From Caproicibacterium sp. BJN0003 (GTDB taxonomy: Bacteria; Bacillota; Clostridia; Oscillospirales; Acutalibacteraceae), in assembly GCF_026314295.1 (NCBI RefSeq), contig NZ_CP111108.1, positions 124,001 to 188,000 on the forward strand: a stretch of 64,000 nt of DNA. The letters run 5' to 3'. A model generated the notes under the pieces. It worked only from the letters and a program-made list of their open reading frames with translations, did no database searches and was not told the DNA's origin. Of the stretch, positions 26,865 to 36,176 are shown piece by piece (the stretch's first letter is position 1; the number at the start of each line of letters is the position of its first letter). The position numbers were made by a program, and so were the translations under genes.

Positions 26865-27380
26865 ATGACAATGAAGCGCTGGAAAAAGATATGGAATATT
26901 TTGGGTGGATTATTGTTAGCGCTGGCAGTGGCAATTTTTGTAGTGCCAAGATTCTTTGGATATGTTCCGCTGGGAATGTGCGGCGCAGGGGTTCGATGTG
27001 AATATCCTCAGGGGAGCCTTTTATACATACAAAAAATACAACCTGAAAAGCTGCGGGTAGGAGAACCAATCGCCTATTATAGAGGTAATTTAAAAAGACA
27101 GCCTGTTGTCCGCAGAATTACCCGAATCGATTATTCTAACGGTCAGTTTATGGCAAATCAGGACGACTCCGATTTTGCCGCGGATATAGTGCCGTTTTCA
27201 GACCTGTATGGAGCTCCGGTTTCCTTTTATCTGCCGGGGTTAGGAACAGCATTTACAGAATTGCAAACACTGCCTGGAATGGTGATCTTGTTTTTTTTGG
27301 TCGGTACTTATCTGGTACTCAATTATTATTTTGGTGCTTTGGCAAAAGGAGAATGGCCGCCGCCGACAGAATTTCGCTGA
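26865..27380 (+). CDS. signal peptidase I-like (S26B/SipW-type) membrane protein lacking catalytic residues
   Basis: A 171-residue protein with N- and C-terminal membrane helices (about 10-30 and 137-157) around an S26-type fold. Aligned to SipW-like peptidases, PQGSLLYIQKIQPEKLRVGE matches the conserved segment after the active site. But the SGSMEP motif is replaced by GAGVRCEYP, so Gly stands where the nucleophilic Ser should be. The basic residue position, normally HRV in this group, reads RRITRI. It is therefore probably not an active peptidase. GGAGG precedes the ATG. It lies just upstream of secA, which has its own promoter, so a secretion-related role is only suggestive. Confidence 0.72.
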   Translation: MTMKRWKKIWNILGGLLLALAVAIFVVPRFFGYVPLGMCGAGVRCEYPQGSLLYIQKIQPEKLRVGEPIAYYRGNLKRQPVVRRITRIDYSNGQFMANQDDSDFAADIVPFSDLYGAPVSFYLPGLGTAFTELQTLPGMVILFFLVGTYLVLNYYFGALAKGEWPPPTEFR

Positions 27381-27430
27381 ATCTTAACTTTACAGGGAAA
27401 ATTTATGAAATGTTACAAAAATTTAAAAAA

Positions 27431-27465
27431 GCCTTCTTTCCACCGGAAGGCAAATATGATATAAT
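27431..27465 (+). promoter_or_regulatory. secA promoter with overlapping hairpin
   Basis: TATAAT (27460-27465) with TTTCCA (27437-27442) at 17 bp. The -35 box lies inside a hairpin GCCTTC/GAAGGC (27431-27451). On the minus strand that hairpin is followed by TTTTTT, so it could also stop antisense transcription from secA. Confidence 0.55.
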
Positions 27466-27551
27466 CACTTTCGTATACTGAAATACAGGAAACTTTTAAT
27501 AAAAACGGACCAGGAGTGAAAATTTCTCCTTGGTATGAGGTGGAAAACATT

Positions 27552-30326
27552 ATGGCAAATATCCTGAAAGCACTTTTTGGAAATTACAGCAAACGAGAGC
27601 TCAAACGGGTACAACCGATCTGTGATGCTGTGATGAAACTGGAAGAAAAATATGCAGCCCTTTCAACGCAGGATCTGCAGGCGCAGACGGGCATTTTAAA
27701 ACAGAGACTTAGAAACGGCGAGACACTGGATCAGATCCTTCCGGATGCTTTTGCGGTTTGCCGAGAGGCCAGCTGGCGGGTGCTGGGAATGAAACATTTT
27801 CCAGTACAGATTGTCGGCGGTATTATTCTGCATCAAGGACGTATCGCCGAGATGAAAACCGGTGAAGGTAAAACATTAGTGGCAACGCTGCCTGCCTATT
27901 TGAATGCACTTTCCGGAGAAGGAGTCCATATCGTTACGGTCAACGATTATCTGGCTCGCCGCGACAGTGAATGGATGGGAAAAGTCTATCGTTTTCTGGG
28001 CCTTTCTGTAGGACTGATCGTTCATGATAAAGAAGGGGCAGAACGAAAAGCTGCTTATGAAGCCGACATCACCTATGGAACCAACAATGAATTTGGATTT
28101 GATTATCTGCGGGACAACATGGTCCTTTATAAAGAAAATAAAGTGCAGCGCGGACACCATTATGCAATCGTCGATGAGGTGGACTCAATCCTGATTGATG
28201 AGGCCAGAACACCGCTGATTATTTCTGGTCAGGGAGATGAATCCACCCAGCTTTATACGATCGCAGACCACTTTGCTCAGACACTGAAAATGACAAAGGT
28301 GGCAGAGGTCGATAATAAGGAAGACAACGACGAAATTTATAAAGATGCCGATTTTGTGGTGGATGAAAAGGCAAAAACAGCTACGCTGACGCCTTCTGGT
28401 GTTAAAAAGGCAGAAGCATTTTTCCATTTGGATAATCTGACCGATGCCAACAATATCACGATTCAGCACCATATCAATCAAGCGATCAAGGCTCGCGGTG
28501 TGATGCAGCGCGATATCGATTATGTGGTAAAAGACGGAGAAGTCATTATCGTCGATGAGTTTACCGGGCGCTTAATGTATGGCCGTCGCTATAATGAGGG
28601 ACTGCACCAGGCAATCGAGGCAAAGGAAAAAGTAAAGGTTGCCCGCGAGAGCAAAACATTGGCAACCATTACGTTCCAGAACTTCTTTCGTTTGTATGAC
28701 AAGCTTTCCGGTATGACCGGTACCGCCATGACAGAGGAAGACGAATTCCGCGAAATTTATAAACTGGACGTTATTGAGATTCCTACTAACAAGCCCATGA
28801 TTCGCGAGGATTTACCCGATGTCATTTATAAGACGGAACGTGCAAAATTCAATGCGGTAATTGAAGATATTATCGAGCATCACAAGCAAGGACAGCCGGT
28901 ATTGGTCGGCACGATTTCGATTGATAAATCTGAAAAACTTTCGGCTCTTCTTAAAAAGCAGGGGATTTCCCACGAAGTTTTGAATGCAAAGTATCATGAA
29001 AAAGAAGCTGAGATCGTTGCGCAGGCAGGTCATAAAGGTGCAGTGACAATTGCTACCAACATGGCTGGCCGTGGTACGGATATCGTACTGGGCGGCAACA
29101 ACGAATTTATGGCAAAAACCGAGATGCGCAAAGAAGGGTTCTCTGAAGAGCTGATCGAAGAAGCTAATGCTTATGGAGATACCGAGGACCCGGAGACTCT
29201 CAATGCGCGTAAGGTATTCCGTGAACTGGAAGAAAAATATAAGGAAAAAATTGAGGCGGAAGCAAAAGAAGTACGCGCAGCCGGCGGCCTTTATATTATC
29301 GGAACAGAGCGCCACGAATCTCGCCGAATTGATAATCAGCTGCGTGGCCGTGCAGGTCGTCAGGGCGATCCTGGTATGAGCCGGTTCTATATCTCGCTGG
29401 AAGATGATCTGATGAGACTCTTCGGCGGAGAACGAATCACTGCACTGATGGAAAAACTCAATGTGGACGAGGATACCCCGATTGAAAATAAAATGCTCAC
29501 GAATACGATTGAATCTGCCCAGCGTAAAATTGAAGGCAGAAACTTCGGAATCCGGAAAGATGTTCTGCAGTATGATGATGTTCTTTCCCGTCAGCGTGAA
29601 ATTATTTACAGCCAGCGTGATAAAGTGCTGGAGGGCGAGAGTGTTCACGAGCAGGTCATGCAGATGATCCGTCAGGCAATCGAAGCAAAGGTAAAACAGT
29701 ATCTGCCAATGGATGAGAACGATCTTGACGATCCCCGTTCCGGCTGGAACTTGAAGGGCCTTAAAGAGCATTATTACCGCTGGCTCCTTGGAGACAATGA
29801 TCTCAACGATACTGCCGAAGAACAATCTCAGAAACAACCGCAGGATTATGTGGATTTCCTTTATCAGAAAGCTGAAGAAGTCTGTAATAATCGGGAAACT
29901 CAATTTGGTGATAAGATCTGCAGAGAACTCGAACGCGTAATCCTGCTGAAGAATGTTGATGCACAGTGGATGGATCATTTGGATGCTATGGAGGAACTGC
30001 AACGCGGAATTCGGCTGAGAGCTTATGGACAGCGTGACCCGGTAGTGGAATACCGCATGGAAGGCTTCGATATGTTTGATGCCATGATTGCGACAATCCG
30101 TGAAAATACTGCGCGTATGATGTTGACAGTTAGGCTCCAGACTCGTACTGAGCCTAAGAGAGAACAAGTCGCTCAGCCGACAGTCGCAAAAGGAGCTCCT
30201 GACGGGAGCGAAGAAAAAAATCCAACGGTAAAGGGCAAGAAAATCGGGCGCAACGATCCGTGTCCCTGCGGCAGCGGATTAAAATGGAAAAAATGTACTT
30301 GTGAAAAGTATCATCCAAAAGCATAA
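27552..30326 (+). CDS. secA: preprotein translocase ATPase SecA
   Basis: The 924-residue motor ATPase drives secretory proteins through SecYEG. Features in order: Walker [15 protein letters not shown] near residue 100, the DEAD-like [16 protein letters not shown], the preprotein cross-linking region, the second helicase half ([25 protein letters not shown]), the long scaffold helix, and a C-terminal zinc motif (CPCGSG....KC) for SecB or ribosome contact. The start at 27552 ([10 protein letters not shown]) has GAGGTGG upstream; a start 12 codons earlier is possible but does not match the family. It is transcribed from its own promoter and ended by a strong hairpin. Confidence 0.98.
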   Translation: MANILKALFGNYSKRELKRVQPICDAVMKLEEKYAALSTQDLQAQTGILKQRLRNGETLDQILPDAFAVCREASWRVLGMKHFPVQIVGGIILHQGRIAEMKTGEGKTLVATLPAYLNALSGEGVHIVTVNDYLARRDSEWMGKVYRFLGLSVGLIVHDKEGAERKAAYEADITYGTNNEFGFDYLRDNMVLYKENKVQRGHHYAIVDEVDSILIDEARTPLIISGQGDESTQLYTIADHFAQTLKMTKVAEVDNKEDNDEIYKDADFVVDEKAKTATLTPSGVKKAEAFFHLDNLTDANNITIQHHINQAIKARGVMQRDIDYVVKDGEVIIVDEFTGRLMYGRRYNEGLHQAIEAKEKVKVARESKTLATITFQNFFRLYDKLSGMTGTAMTEEDEFREIYKLDVIEIPTNKPMIREDLPDVIYKTERAKFNAVIEDIIEHHKQGQPVLVGTISIDKSEKLSALLKKQGISHEVLNAKYHEKEAEIVAQAGHKGAVTIATNMAGRGTDIVLGGNNEFMAKTEMRKEGFSEELIEEANAYGDTEDPETLNARKVFRELEEKYKEKIEAEAKEVRAAGGLYIIGTERHESRRIDNQLRGRAGRQGDPGMSRFYISLEDDLMRLFGGERITALMEKLNVDEDTPIENKMLTNTIESAQRKIEGRNFGIRKDVLQYDDVLSRQREIIYSQRDKVLEGESVHEQVMQMIRQAIEAKVKQYLPMDENDLDDPRSGWNLKGLKEHYYRWLLGDNDLNDTAEEQSQKQPQDYVDFLYQKAEEVCNNRETQFGDKICRELERVILLKNVDAQWMDHLDAMEELQRGIRLRAYGQRDPVVEYRMEGFDMFDAMIATIRENTARMMLTVRLQTRTEPKREQVAQPTVAKGAPDGSEEKNPTVKGKKIGRNDPCPCGSGLKWKKCTCEKYHPKA

Positions 30327-30333
30327 AAATAAC

Positions 30334-30376
30334 ATGAAAAGAGAGTTTGTGGTTCTGCCGCAGACTCTCTTTTCAT
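30334..30376 (+). terminator. terminator of secA
   Basis: ATGAAAAGAGAGT (30334-30346) pairs with ACTCTCTTTTCAT (30364-30376). Confidence 0.8.
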
Positions 30377-30448
30377 TATTATAAATAGAGAAAATCAAAA
30401 GATGACGTCAAATTTATTCGTGAAAATTGAAATCCTTTTCGAAAAGGG

Positions 30449-30477
30449 TTGTATTTTTCGTAAATATACGCTATAAT
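30449..30477 (+). promoter_or_regulatory. sigma-A promoter of the EF-G-like gene
   Basis: TTGTAT (30449-30454), 17-bp spacer, TATAAT (30472-30477). Confidence 0.75.
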
Positions 30478-30550
30478 CTCATTAAAAATTAGATAAATAT
30501 TAGGTAATTTGATGTCGTTTTTTGCAAATGACCGAAGGGATGCGAGCGAT

Positions 30551-32617
30551 TTGAAACAATACCATGCAAAAGAAATTTTGAATTTGGCCATCGCCGGACA
30601 CAGTGGTTCCGGAAAAACCAGCATCGCAGAGGCAATGCTGAAACTTTCCGGTGCAACCGATCGCTTGGGAAAAATCAGCGACGGAAACACGGTCTGTGAT
30701 TATGATCCGGAAGAGATTCGCCGGAAGACGAGTGTTTCCGCAAGTATTGCCCCGCTGGAGTGGAAAAACCGCAAGATCAATCTGATTGATGCACCGGGTC
30801 TTCTCGATTTTGCCGGTGCCGCAGCAGAAGCATTTCGCGCAGCAGACAGCGTGCTGATTACCATCAGCGGGAAAAGCGGAGCTGCAGTCGGAACTGAAAA
30901 AGCAGTGGAAGCGGCGGATGAGCGCGGGCTTTCCAAAGTATTTTTCGTAAACGGGCTGTGCGACGAGAGCGCACGGTTCTACCGGGTTTTTGAAGACTTA
31001 AAAGCGCGTTTTGGTCCAAGCGTCTGCCCCCTTGTGGTGCCTTACATAGTAGATGGAAAAGCCAATATTTATGTTAATGTTCTGGAGTATAAAGCTTATG
31101 ATTATTCCAAAGGCGCGCCGGTAGAAGTAAAAATGCCGGATATGGGTGAGCGTTTGGAAGGTTTGCGCACTGCTATCTATGAAGCAGTAGCTGAGACCAG
31201 TGACGAGATGTTCGATAAATATTTTTCCGGAGAAGCGTTTACGCCGGAAGAAGTGATCGTTGGTGTTTCTAAGGGTGTCAAATCCGGTGCAATTATTCCG
31301 GTATTCTGTGGGGATGCCCTTTTAATGCGCGGCATGGAACAGTTTTTGAATGGACTTGTATGGCTTTTGCCAACGGCTGTCGACAAAGCGGGAGAAATTG
31401 CCGCAGATTTAGATGGGAATCCTGTGGAACTGGCCGTCAATGAAGATGCAGCAGCGGCGGCATTGTGTTTTAAGACCATTGCCGATCCTTTTGTTGGAAA
31501 AGTATCTTTTCTCAAAGTGATTTCCGGAAAAATTGCTACCGAAGATCAGCTCTTTGATATGCGTACCGGCGCAACAGAGCGAATCGGAAAAGTTGTCAAG
31601 ATGTGCGGGAAAAAACAGGAAGAGATGAAAATAATTCCCGCAGGAGATATTGGAGCGGTCTTGAAGCTTTCCGGTGTTTCTACCGGTGATACGCTTTGTG
31701 CGCCGAGCAGAAAAGTTACATTGGATGGCATTCGTTATCCAAGATCTACTCTGCGAATGGCAATTCTCCCAAAGACAAAGGGGGACGAAGACAAAGTTGC
31801 GCAGGGAGTCTTTAAACTAATGGAAGAAGATCCTACGATTTTGTTCGAAAATAATCCGGAAACCCATCAGATGGTAATCAGCGGTTTGGGAGAACAGCAT
31901 TTGAATTTGGTTGTTTCGCGGCTGAAAAACCGTTATGGTGTGGAAACAATTTTACAAACGCCGAAAGTGCCATATCGTGAAAAGATCCGTAAGAAGGTAC
32001 AGGTGCAGGGACGCCATAAGAAGCAGACCGGCGGACATGGACAATTCGGCGATGTTTGGATTGAATTTGAACCCTGTGACAGCGAGGGGCTGGAGTTTGC
32101 TGAGCGTGTGGTTGGAGGAAGTGTTCCAAAGGGATTTTTCCCGGCAGTGGAAAAAGGGTTGCGAGAATGCATCCAGAAAGGTCCGCTGGCGGGATACCCG
32201 GTGGTAGGATTGCGCGCAACCTTATATGATGGCTCCTATCATCCGGTGGACAGTTCCGAGATGGCCTTTAAAATGGCAGCTTCCGTTGCTTATAGAAATG
32301 GAATGCCGCAGGCCGATCCGGTTTTGCTGGAACCGATCGGACATTTAAAAGCAACAGTGCCGGATACCAGCATGGGCGACATTATGGGCGAAATCAATAA
32401 ACGCCGCGGTCGCGTTTTGGGCATGGAACCTGCAGAAGGTGGGAGTCAAACGATTGATGCGGAAGTCCCGGTGGCAGAGATGAGTGACTTTTCTACTTAT
32501 GTACGTCAAGTGACACAAGGACGCGGCACATTTCAGTTTGAATTTGAACGCTATGAGGAGTGTCCGCCGCAGATTGCGCAGAAGGTCATCGATGAAAGTA
32601 AACAAGAAGAAACATAA
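30551..32617 (+). CDS. elongation factor G-like GTPase (EF-G paralogue)
   Basis: A 688-residue translational GTPase of the EF-G-like group. The P-loop GHSGSGKT (16-23) and DAPGLLDF (G3) are present, and domains II-V follow at normal length, including the domain IV/V signatures (HGQFGDVW, EINKRRGRVLGM). The G4 motif NKxD is changed to NGLC (134-137), which should weaken guanine specificity. I choose TTG at 30551 (MKQYHAKEILNLAIAGH): it matches the usual family N-terminus and has GAAGGGA ten bases upstream. An ATG at 30512 would add 13 atypical residues. Its task may lie in ribosome recycling or stress rather than bulk elongation (inference). Confidence 0.88.
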   Translation: MKQYHAKEILNLAIAGHSGSGKTSIAEAMLKLSGATDRLGKISDGNTVCDYDPEEIRRKTSVSASIAPLEWKNRKINLIDAPGLLDFAGAAAEAFRAADSVLITISGKSGAAVGTEKAVEAADERGLSKVFFVNGLCDESARFYRVFEDLKARFGPSVCPLVVPYIVDGKANIYVNVLEYKAYDYSKGAPVEVKMPDMGERLEGLRTAIYEAVAETSDEMFDKYFSGEAFTPEEVIVGVSKGVKSGAIIPVFCGDALLMRGMEQFLNGLVWLLPTAVDKAGEIAADLDGNPVELAVNEDAAAAALCFKTIADPFVGKVSFLKVISGKIATEDQLFDMRTGATERIGKVVKMCGKKQEEMKIIPAGDIGAVLKLSGVSTGDTLCAPSRKVTLDGIRYPRSTLRMAILPKTKGDEDKVAQGVFKLMEEDPTILFENNPETHQMVISGLGEQHLNLVVSRLKNRYGVETILQTPKVPYREKIRKKVQVQGRHKKQTGGHGQFGDVWIEFEPCDSEGLEFAERVVGGSVPKGFFPAVEKGLRECIQKGPLAGYPVVGLRATLYDGSYHPVDSSEMAFKMAASVAYRNGMPQADPVLLEPIGHLKATVPDTSMGDIMGEINKRRGRVLGMEPAEGGSQTIDAEVPVAEMSDFSTYVRQVTQGRGTFQFEFERYEECPPQIAQKVIDESKQEET

Positions 32618-32636
32618 TCTTTGGTGAATTAAAGAG

Positions 32637-32679
32637 AAAAAGGGACTTTCCGCGATACGGTTCGGGGAGCCCCCTTTTT
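32637..32679 (+). terminator. terminator after the EF-G-like gene
   Basis: AAAAAGGG pairs with CCCCTTTTT, with a second inner stem in the enclosed 26 nt. Confidence 0.75.
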
Positions 32680-32763
32680 GTCGAAAAATTTGCCGAGATG
32701 TTCTTTCCCTGTTCTGTTTTTAAAAGAGATCTCATAAACTTGTTCTGACAGGGGGAGATTTTT

Positions 32764-33219
32764 ATGCGTATGATTTCGGTGCGGCTTTCTAAGAAAAAAG
32801 GGCTGCTTTTTCTGGCCGTCCTGCTTTTGGCAGCGGGATTGATCTTTGTAATGGCTTTTTTAGACGGCGCGTGGAAAAATCCCGGTGGAAAGAATGACCA
32901 GCGGATCAGCTTTTTACGAAGCTGTGGCTGGGAGGTAGAACCGGAACCTGTTGAAACACGCGAAATCCAAATTCCGGAAACATTTTCGCAGGTTTATAAA
33001 AATTATGCGCAACTCAACGAAAAGGCAGGGTTTCATTTGGAAGCAGTTGCAGGGAAAAAATGTATGCAGTACGTCTATAAAGTGAAAAATTATGATGGGC
33101 GAGATGATGTTTATGCTCATCTTTTGGTCTGTGACGGCAAAATTTCCGGAGGGGATCTTTCTACAGCAGCAATAAATGGATTTATGGTTCCGCTGCGGAT
33201 ACTGGCGCAAAAAAATTAA
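32764..33219 (+). CDS. DUF4830 membrane-anchored protein
   Basis: A 151-residue protein with one N-terminal membrane helix (about 13-33) and an extracytoplasmic DUF4830 domain, recognised by FLRSCGWEVEPEPVE, IPETFSQVYKNYAQLNEKAGF and the terminal ISGGDLSTAAINGF. This family is common in Clostridia and functionally uncharacterised. A GGGGGAG site lies upstream of the ATG. It precedes the pseudouridine synthase gene by 70 bp and may share its transcript. Confidence 0.82.
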   Translation: MRMISVRLSKKKGLLFLAVLLLAAGLIFVMAFLDGAWKNPGGKNDQRISFLRSCGWEVEPEPVETREIQIPETFSQVYKNYAQLNEKAGFHLEAVAGKKCMQYVYKVKNYDGRDDVYAHLLVCDGKISGGDLSTAAINGFMVPLRILAQKN

Positions 33220-33258
33220 AAATGGTATACTAATATAATAAAGATTAAGAAAGGAAGC

Positions 33259-33279
33259 CTGAAAAGAAAATCTTTTCAG
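33259..33279 (+). promoter_or_regulatory. hairpin between ribosome site and GTG start of the pseudouridine synthase
   Basis: CTGAAAAGA (33259-33267) pairs perfectly with TCTTTTCAG (33271-33279) over AAA. It lies between AAAGGAAG (33250-33257) and the GTG at 33290, and folding would shorten the effective spacing from 32 to about 11 nt. Confidence 0.5.
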
Positions 33280-33289
33280 CAGAGACAAA

Positions 33290-34006
33290 GTGGAACGGAT
33301 TGATAAAATTTTATCATCTGGTGGGACGATGAGCAGGAAAGAGGCTGGACTGGCAGTTCGAAAAGGGCGGGTCATGGTCAATGGAGCTCTTGTTCGTTCT
33401 GCCTCAGAAAAAATAAATCCCGATACAGATCAGATCATGCTGGATGGAGCTCCCTTCCTTTATCATAAGGTGCTTTGGCTGATGCTGAATAAACCTGCCG
33501 GGGTCCTTTCGGCGGCACGAGATCCAAAACAGAAAACGGTACTTGATCTGGTGCCGGAAGAACTGCGTCGGAAAGGACTTTTTCCAGCCGGCAGATTGGA
33601 CAAGGATACGACGGGTTTGTTGATTTTAACAAATGATGGAGAGGCGGCACATCATATGTTGGCACCTAAGAGCCATGTGACAAAAAGGTACCGCGCCCGT
33701 CTGGATGCTCCCCTCCCTTCGGATGCAAAGGAACGTTTTGCAAAAGGAATTGTGCTGAGTGATTTCACAACGCTTCCGAGTAAACTAAAAATTTTGGAAG
33801 AGGAAAATCAGCCGCTTTGTGAAGTCGAAATTCATGAGGGAAAATTCCATCAGATTAAACGAATGTTTTTGGCCCTTGGCTGCACAGTCATCCAACTGAG
33901 CCGTATTGCGATTGGAAGTTTAGAATTGGATCCTTTGCTGAAGTCGGGTGAATGCCGGCAAATGACAGAGGAGGAAGTCGGATTGGTTTTTCGAGAACCA
34001 AAGTGA
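33290..34006 (+). CDS. RsuA/RluB-family rRNA pseudouridine synthase
   Basis: A 238-residue pseudouridine synthase. The N-terminal S4 RNA-binding domain (RIDKILSSGGTMSRKEAGLAVRKG) is followed by the catalytic domain with the nucleophile Asp104 in GRLDKDTTGLLILTNDG and the RsuA-type motif EGKFHQIKRMFLALG. It would isomerise one uridine in 16S or 23S rRNA; which one is not readable. GTG is the start, as the S4 domain begins right there. The only strong ribosome site is 32 nt upstream, with a perfect hairpin between (see that entry). Confidence 0.9.
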   Translation: MERIDKILSSGGTMSRKEAGLAVRKGRVMVNGALVRSASEKINPDTDQIMLDGAPFLYHKVLWLMLNKPAGVLSAARDPKQKTVLDLVPEELRRKGLFPAGRLDKDTTGLLILTNDGEAAHHMLAPKSHVTKRYRARLDAPLPSDAKERFAKGIVLSDFTTLPSKLKILEEENQPLCEVEIHEGKFHQIKRMFLALGCTVIQLSRIAIGSLELDPLLKSGECRQMTEEEVGLVFREPK

Positions 34007-34219
34007 TAAAAAGCTTTATTAAATGGAAAAGTAATTTAAAAATGGATATTTATAGAATTGGATTCGCTAAAAATATTGGCAAAAATCATAAAAAAAAAAA
34101 TTTTTTTCGTCAAAATGGTTGATATTAAAATGAAAGATATGTAAAATATACTTAGCTTATTCTATTTTGGACTTATTTTTTGTTTAAACTTCTAAATATG
34201 AAAAGAGAGGATCAAAACT
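34007..34219. other. A/T-rich spacer before the PucR/CdaR-type regulator
   Basis: Poly-A/T runs including a stretch of about ten A followed by six T near 34090-34105. No hairpin terminator or consensus promoter could be placed with confidence. Confidence 0.4.
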
Positions 34220-35305
34220 ATGTCAAACAGATTGTTTCAAGGCGTGATCCATCAGATGCGTGACGCCATCGACCGGCCAGTTGGTGTGATTGATGAAACA
34301 TCTACTGTAATTGCTTGTAGCGAACTTGGAAAAATTGGAGAGAAGACCGGCAGTATTTCTCCGGAAATGATGGCCTCTCAGGAACCTTTTGTGGTCAATG
34401 GCTATACGTATTGCCCATTTGGTGGCCTTCCTCGCGCAGAATATGCCATTTTTGTCCTTGGAAATGATCAGGAAGCCGCTCACTATGCAGCTCTTTTGGC
34501 AGTTTCGCTTAACAGCATTAAGCAGTACTATGATGAAAAATATGACCGTGGTAATTTTATCAAGAATATTATTCTAGATAATATTTTGCCCGGCGATATT
34601 TATCTCAAAGCTCGTGAACTGCATTTTAATGCAGACGTTACCCGCGTTTGCATGCTGATCAAAATTGTTGCAAACACCGATGTAGCGGTCTTTGATGTGG
34701 TCCAGAACCTTTTCCCGGACAAGTCAAAGGATTTTGTTGTAAACATTAATGAAGACGATATTGCAATTGTCAAAGAGATTCAGCCCGGAATCGACGCAAA
34801 AGATTTGGAGAAATTGGCCAGCTCCATTGTCGATACGCTTTCGGGAGAATTTTATGTGCACTGCGTAGTGGGTATTGGTACGCCGGTAGAAAATTTGAAG
34901 GATCTTGCACGTTCCTTTAAAGAAGCGCAGGTTGCTTTGGAAGTTGGAAAAGTTTTTGATACAGAACGCAGTATCGTCAGCTACGATAATCTTGGAATTG
35001 CTCGTTTGATCTACCAGCTGCCAACGACACTCTGCGAAATGTTCCTGAAAGAAGTTTTCAAAAAGGGCGGAATCGACAGCCTTGATCACGAAACGCTCTT
35101 TACGATTCAAAGATTTTTTGAAAACAACCTGAATGTTTCAGAAACAAGCCGTAAGCTTTTTGTTCATCGAAATACCCTTGTTTACCGTCTGGAAAAAATC
35201 AAGAAGATCACCGGACTCGATTTGCGCGAATTTGAAGATGCCATTGTGTTCAAAGTGGCTTTGATGGTTAAAAAATATCTTTCCAGCAACCCAACAAAAT
35301 TTTGA
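34220..35305 (+). CDS. PucR/CdaR-family transcriptional regulator
   Basis: A 361-residue regulator. The C-terminal helix-turn-helix of the PucR type is clear (FFENNLNVSETSRKLFVHRNTLVYRLEKIKKITG), preceded by a GGDEF-like CdaR domain (FYVHCVVGIGTPVENLKDLARSFKEAQVALEVG). The N-terminal ~110 residues look like a small ligand-sensing module (VGVIDETSTVIACSELGKIGE). Members respond to metabolites such as sugar acids or purines; the ligand here is unknown. No catabolic genes are adjacent, and it is followed by the ftsEX operon on a separate promoter. AGAGAGG precedes the ATG. Confidence 0.82.
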   Translation: MSNRLFQGVIHQMRDAIDRPVGVIDETSTVIACSELGKIGEKTGSISPEMMASQEPFVVNGYTYCPFGGLPRAEYAIFVLGNDQEAAHYAALLAVSLNSIKQYYDEKYDRGNFIKNIILDNILPGDIYLKARELHFNADVTRVCMLIKIVANTDVAVFDVVQNLFPDKSKDFVVNINEDDIAIVKEIQPGIDAKDLEKLASSIVDTLSGEFYVHCVVGIGTPVENLKDLARSFKEAQVALEVGKVFDTERSIVSYDNLGIARLIYQLPTTLCEMFLKEVFKKGGIDSLDHETLFTIQRFFENNLNVSETSRKLFVHRNTLVYRLEKIKKITGLDLREFEDAIVFKVALMVKKYLSSNPTKF

Positions 35306-35322
35306 TTGAATCAAAAAAAACG

Positions 35323-35371
35323 GTAACTATTTCCTTTTTCTCAAAAGTGACAAATAGTTTAAAATAGTTAC
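35323..35371. repeat. inverted repeat after the PucR/CdaR-type gene
   Basis: GTAACTATTT (35323-35332) is the exact complement of AAATAGTTAC (35362-35371); a second AAATAGTT lies at 35352-35359. Possibly a weak terminator or binding site; no T-run follows. Confidence 0.4.
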
Positions 35372-35421
35372 AAAATAATTGCAATTTATTTCTTATTTAG
35401 AATTATAAAATTGAGGCTTGT

Positions 35422-35430
35422 TGGTATGAT
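35422..35430 (+). promoter_or_regulatory. extended -10 promoter candidate for ftsEX
   Basis: TGGTATGAT fits the extended -10 pattern, about 65 nt ahead of the ftsE GTG. Confidence 0.4.
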
Positions 35431-35495
35431 GATAGCATGTCAGCAAGTCTCAATTTGTTTGTGGACATTGATTTTTGGAAATGGAGCGTGTTTTT

Positions 35496-36176
35496 GTGAT
35501 AGAATTCGACCATGTAAGCAAAACCTATCCAAACGGCACTCATGCATTATATGATGTCAGCCTGAATATTGAGAAAGGGGAATTCGTCTTTATCGTCGGT
35601 GCTTCCGGCGCGGGCAAAAGTACCTTTCTTAAGCTGATTACAGCAGAGGAACGTGCGGAAAAAGGACAGATTTTTGTAAACGATATTGATGTGACCCATA
35701 TCAAGCGCAGAAAGGTACCTTATTTGCGCAGAACTTTAGGAACGGTCTTTCAGGACTTTCGCCTGATCCCGTCGATGTCCGTTTATGATAACGTGGCGTT
35801 TGCCATGCATATCGTTGGCACACCGACAAAATCGATCAAAAAGCGTGTGCCGTATATTTTGGGCCTTGTCGATCTGCAGGATAAGGCAAAGTGCATGCCG
35901 GCAGAACTTTCCGGCGGCGAGCAGCAGCGTGTGGGCCTAGCAAGAGCGCTGGTCAATAATCCTTCGCTGATTATTGCCGACGAACCCACCGGAAATATTG
36001 ACCCGGCACTTTCTTTTGAGATCGTTGATCTTCTTAGTGAGATCAATCTGCGCGGAACAACTATTTTAATGGTTACCCATGAACATAGTTTGGTAAAACA
36101 CTTTCAGAAGCGTATTGTGGAAATTAATGATGGCCGGATCGTGGCCGATACCAAGCAGCTGGAGGTGGGACAATGA
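35496..36176 (+). CDS. ftsE: cell division ATP-binding protein FtsE
   Basis: A 226-residue ABC ATPase that, with FtsX, transmits cytosolic division signals to peptidoglycan hydrolases at the septum. It contains Walker A (GASGAGKST), the signature LSGGEQQRVGLARAL, Walker B (LIIADEPTGNID) and the His switch (VTHE). The GTG at 35496 gives the usual family start (VIEFDHVSK) and has TGGAG nine bases upstream. It overlaps ftsX by 4 bp, and the third gene in the operon encodes the hydrolase activated by the complex. Confidence 0.95.
   Translation: MIEFDHVSKTYPNGTHALYDVSLNIEKGEFVFIVGASGAGKSTFLKLITAEERAEKGQIFVNDIDVTHIKRRKVPYLRRTLGTVFQDFRLIPSMSVYDNVAFAMHIVGTPTKSIKKRVPYILGLVDLQDKAKCMPAELSGGEQQRVGLARALVNNPSLIIADEPTGNIDPALSFEIVDLLSEINLRGTTILMVTHEHSLVKHFQKRIVEINDGRIVADTKQLEVGQ

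Noticed and set aside
27431-27451. Hairpin before secA as terminator of the signal-peptidase-like gene
   Set aside because: The T-tract lies on the minus strand only and the hairpin overlaps the secA promoter, so plus-strand termination is not supported.
28812-30167. A 451-codon open frame antisense to secA
   Set aside because: Shadow of a conserved gene; the product is low-complexity Phe/Ile/His-rich without domains or a ribosome site.
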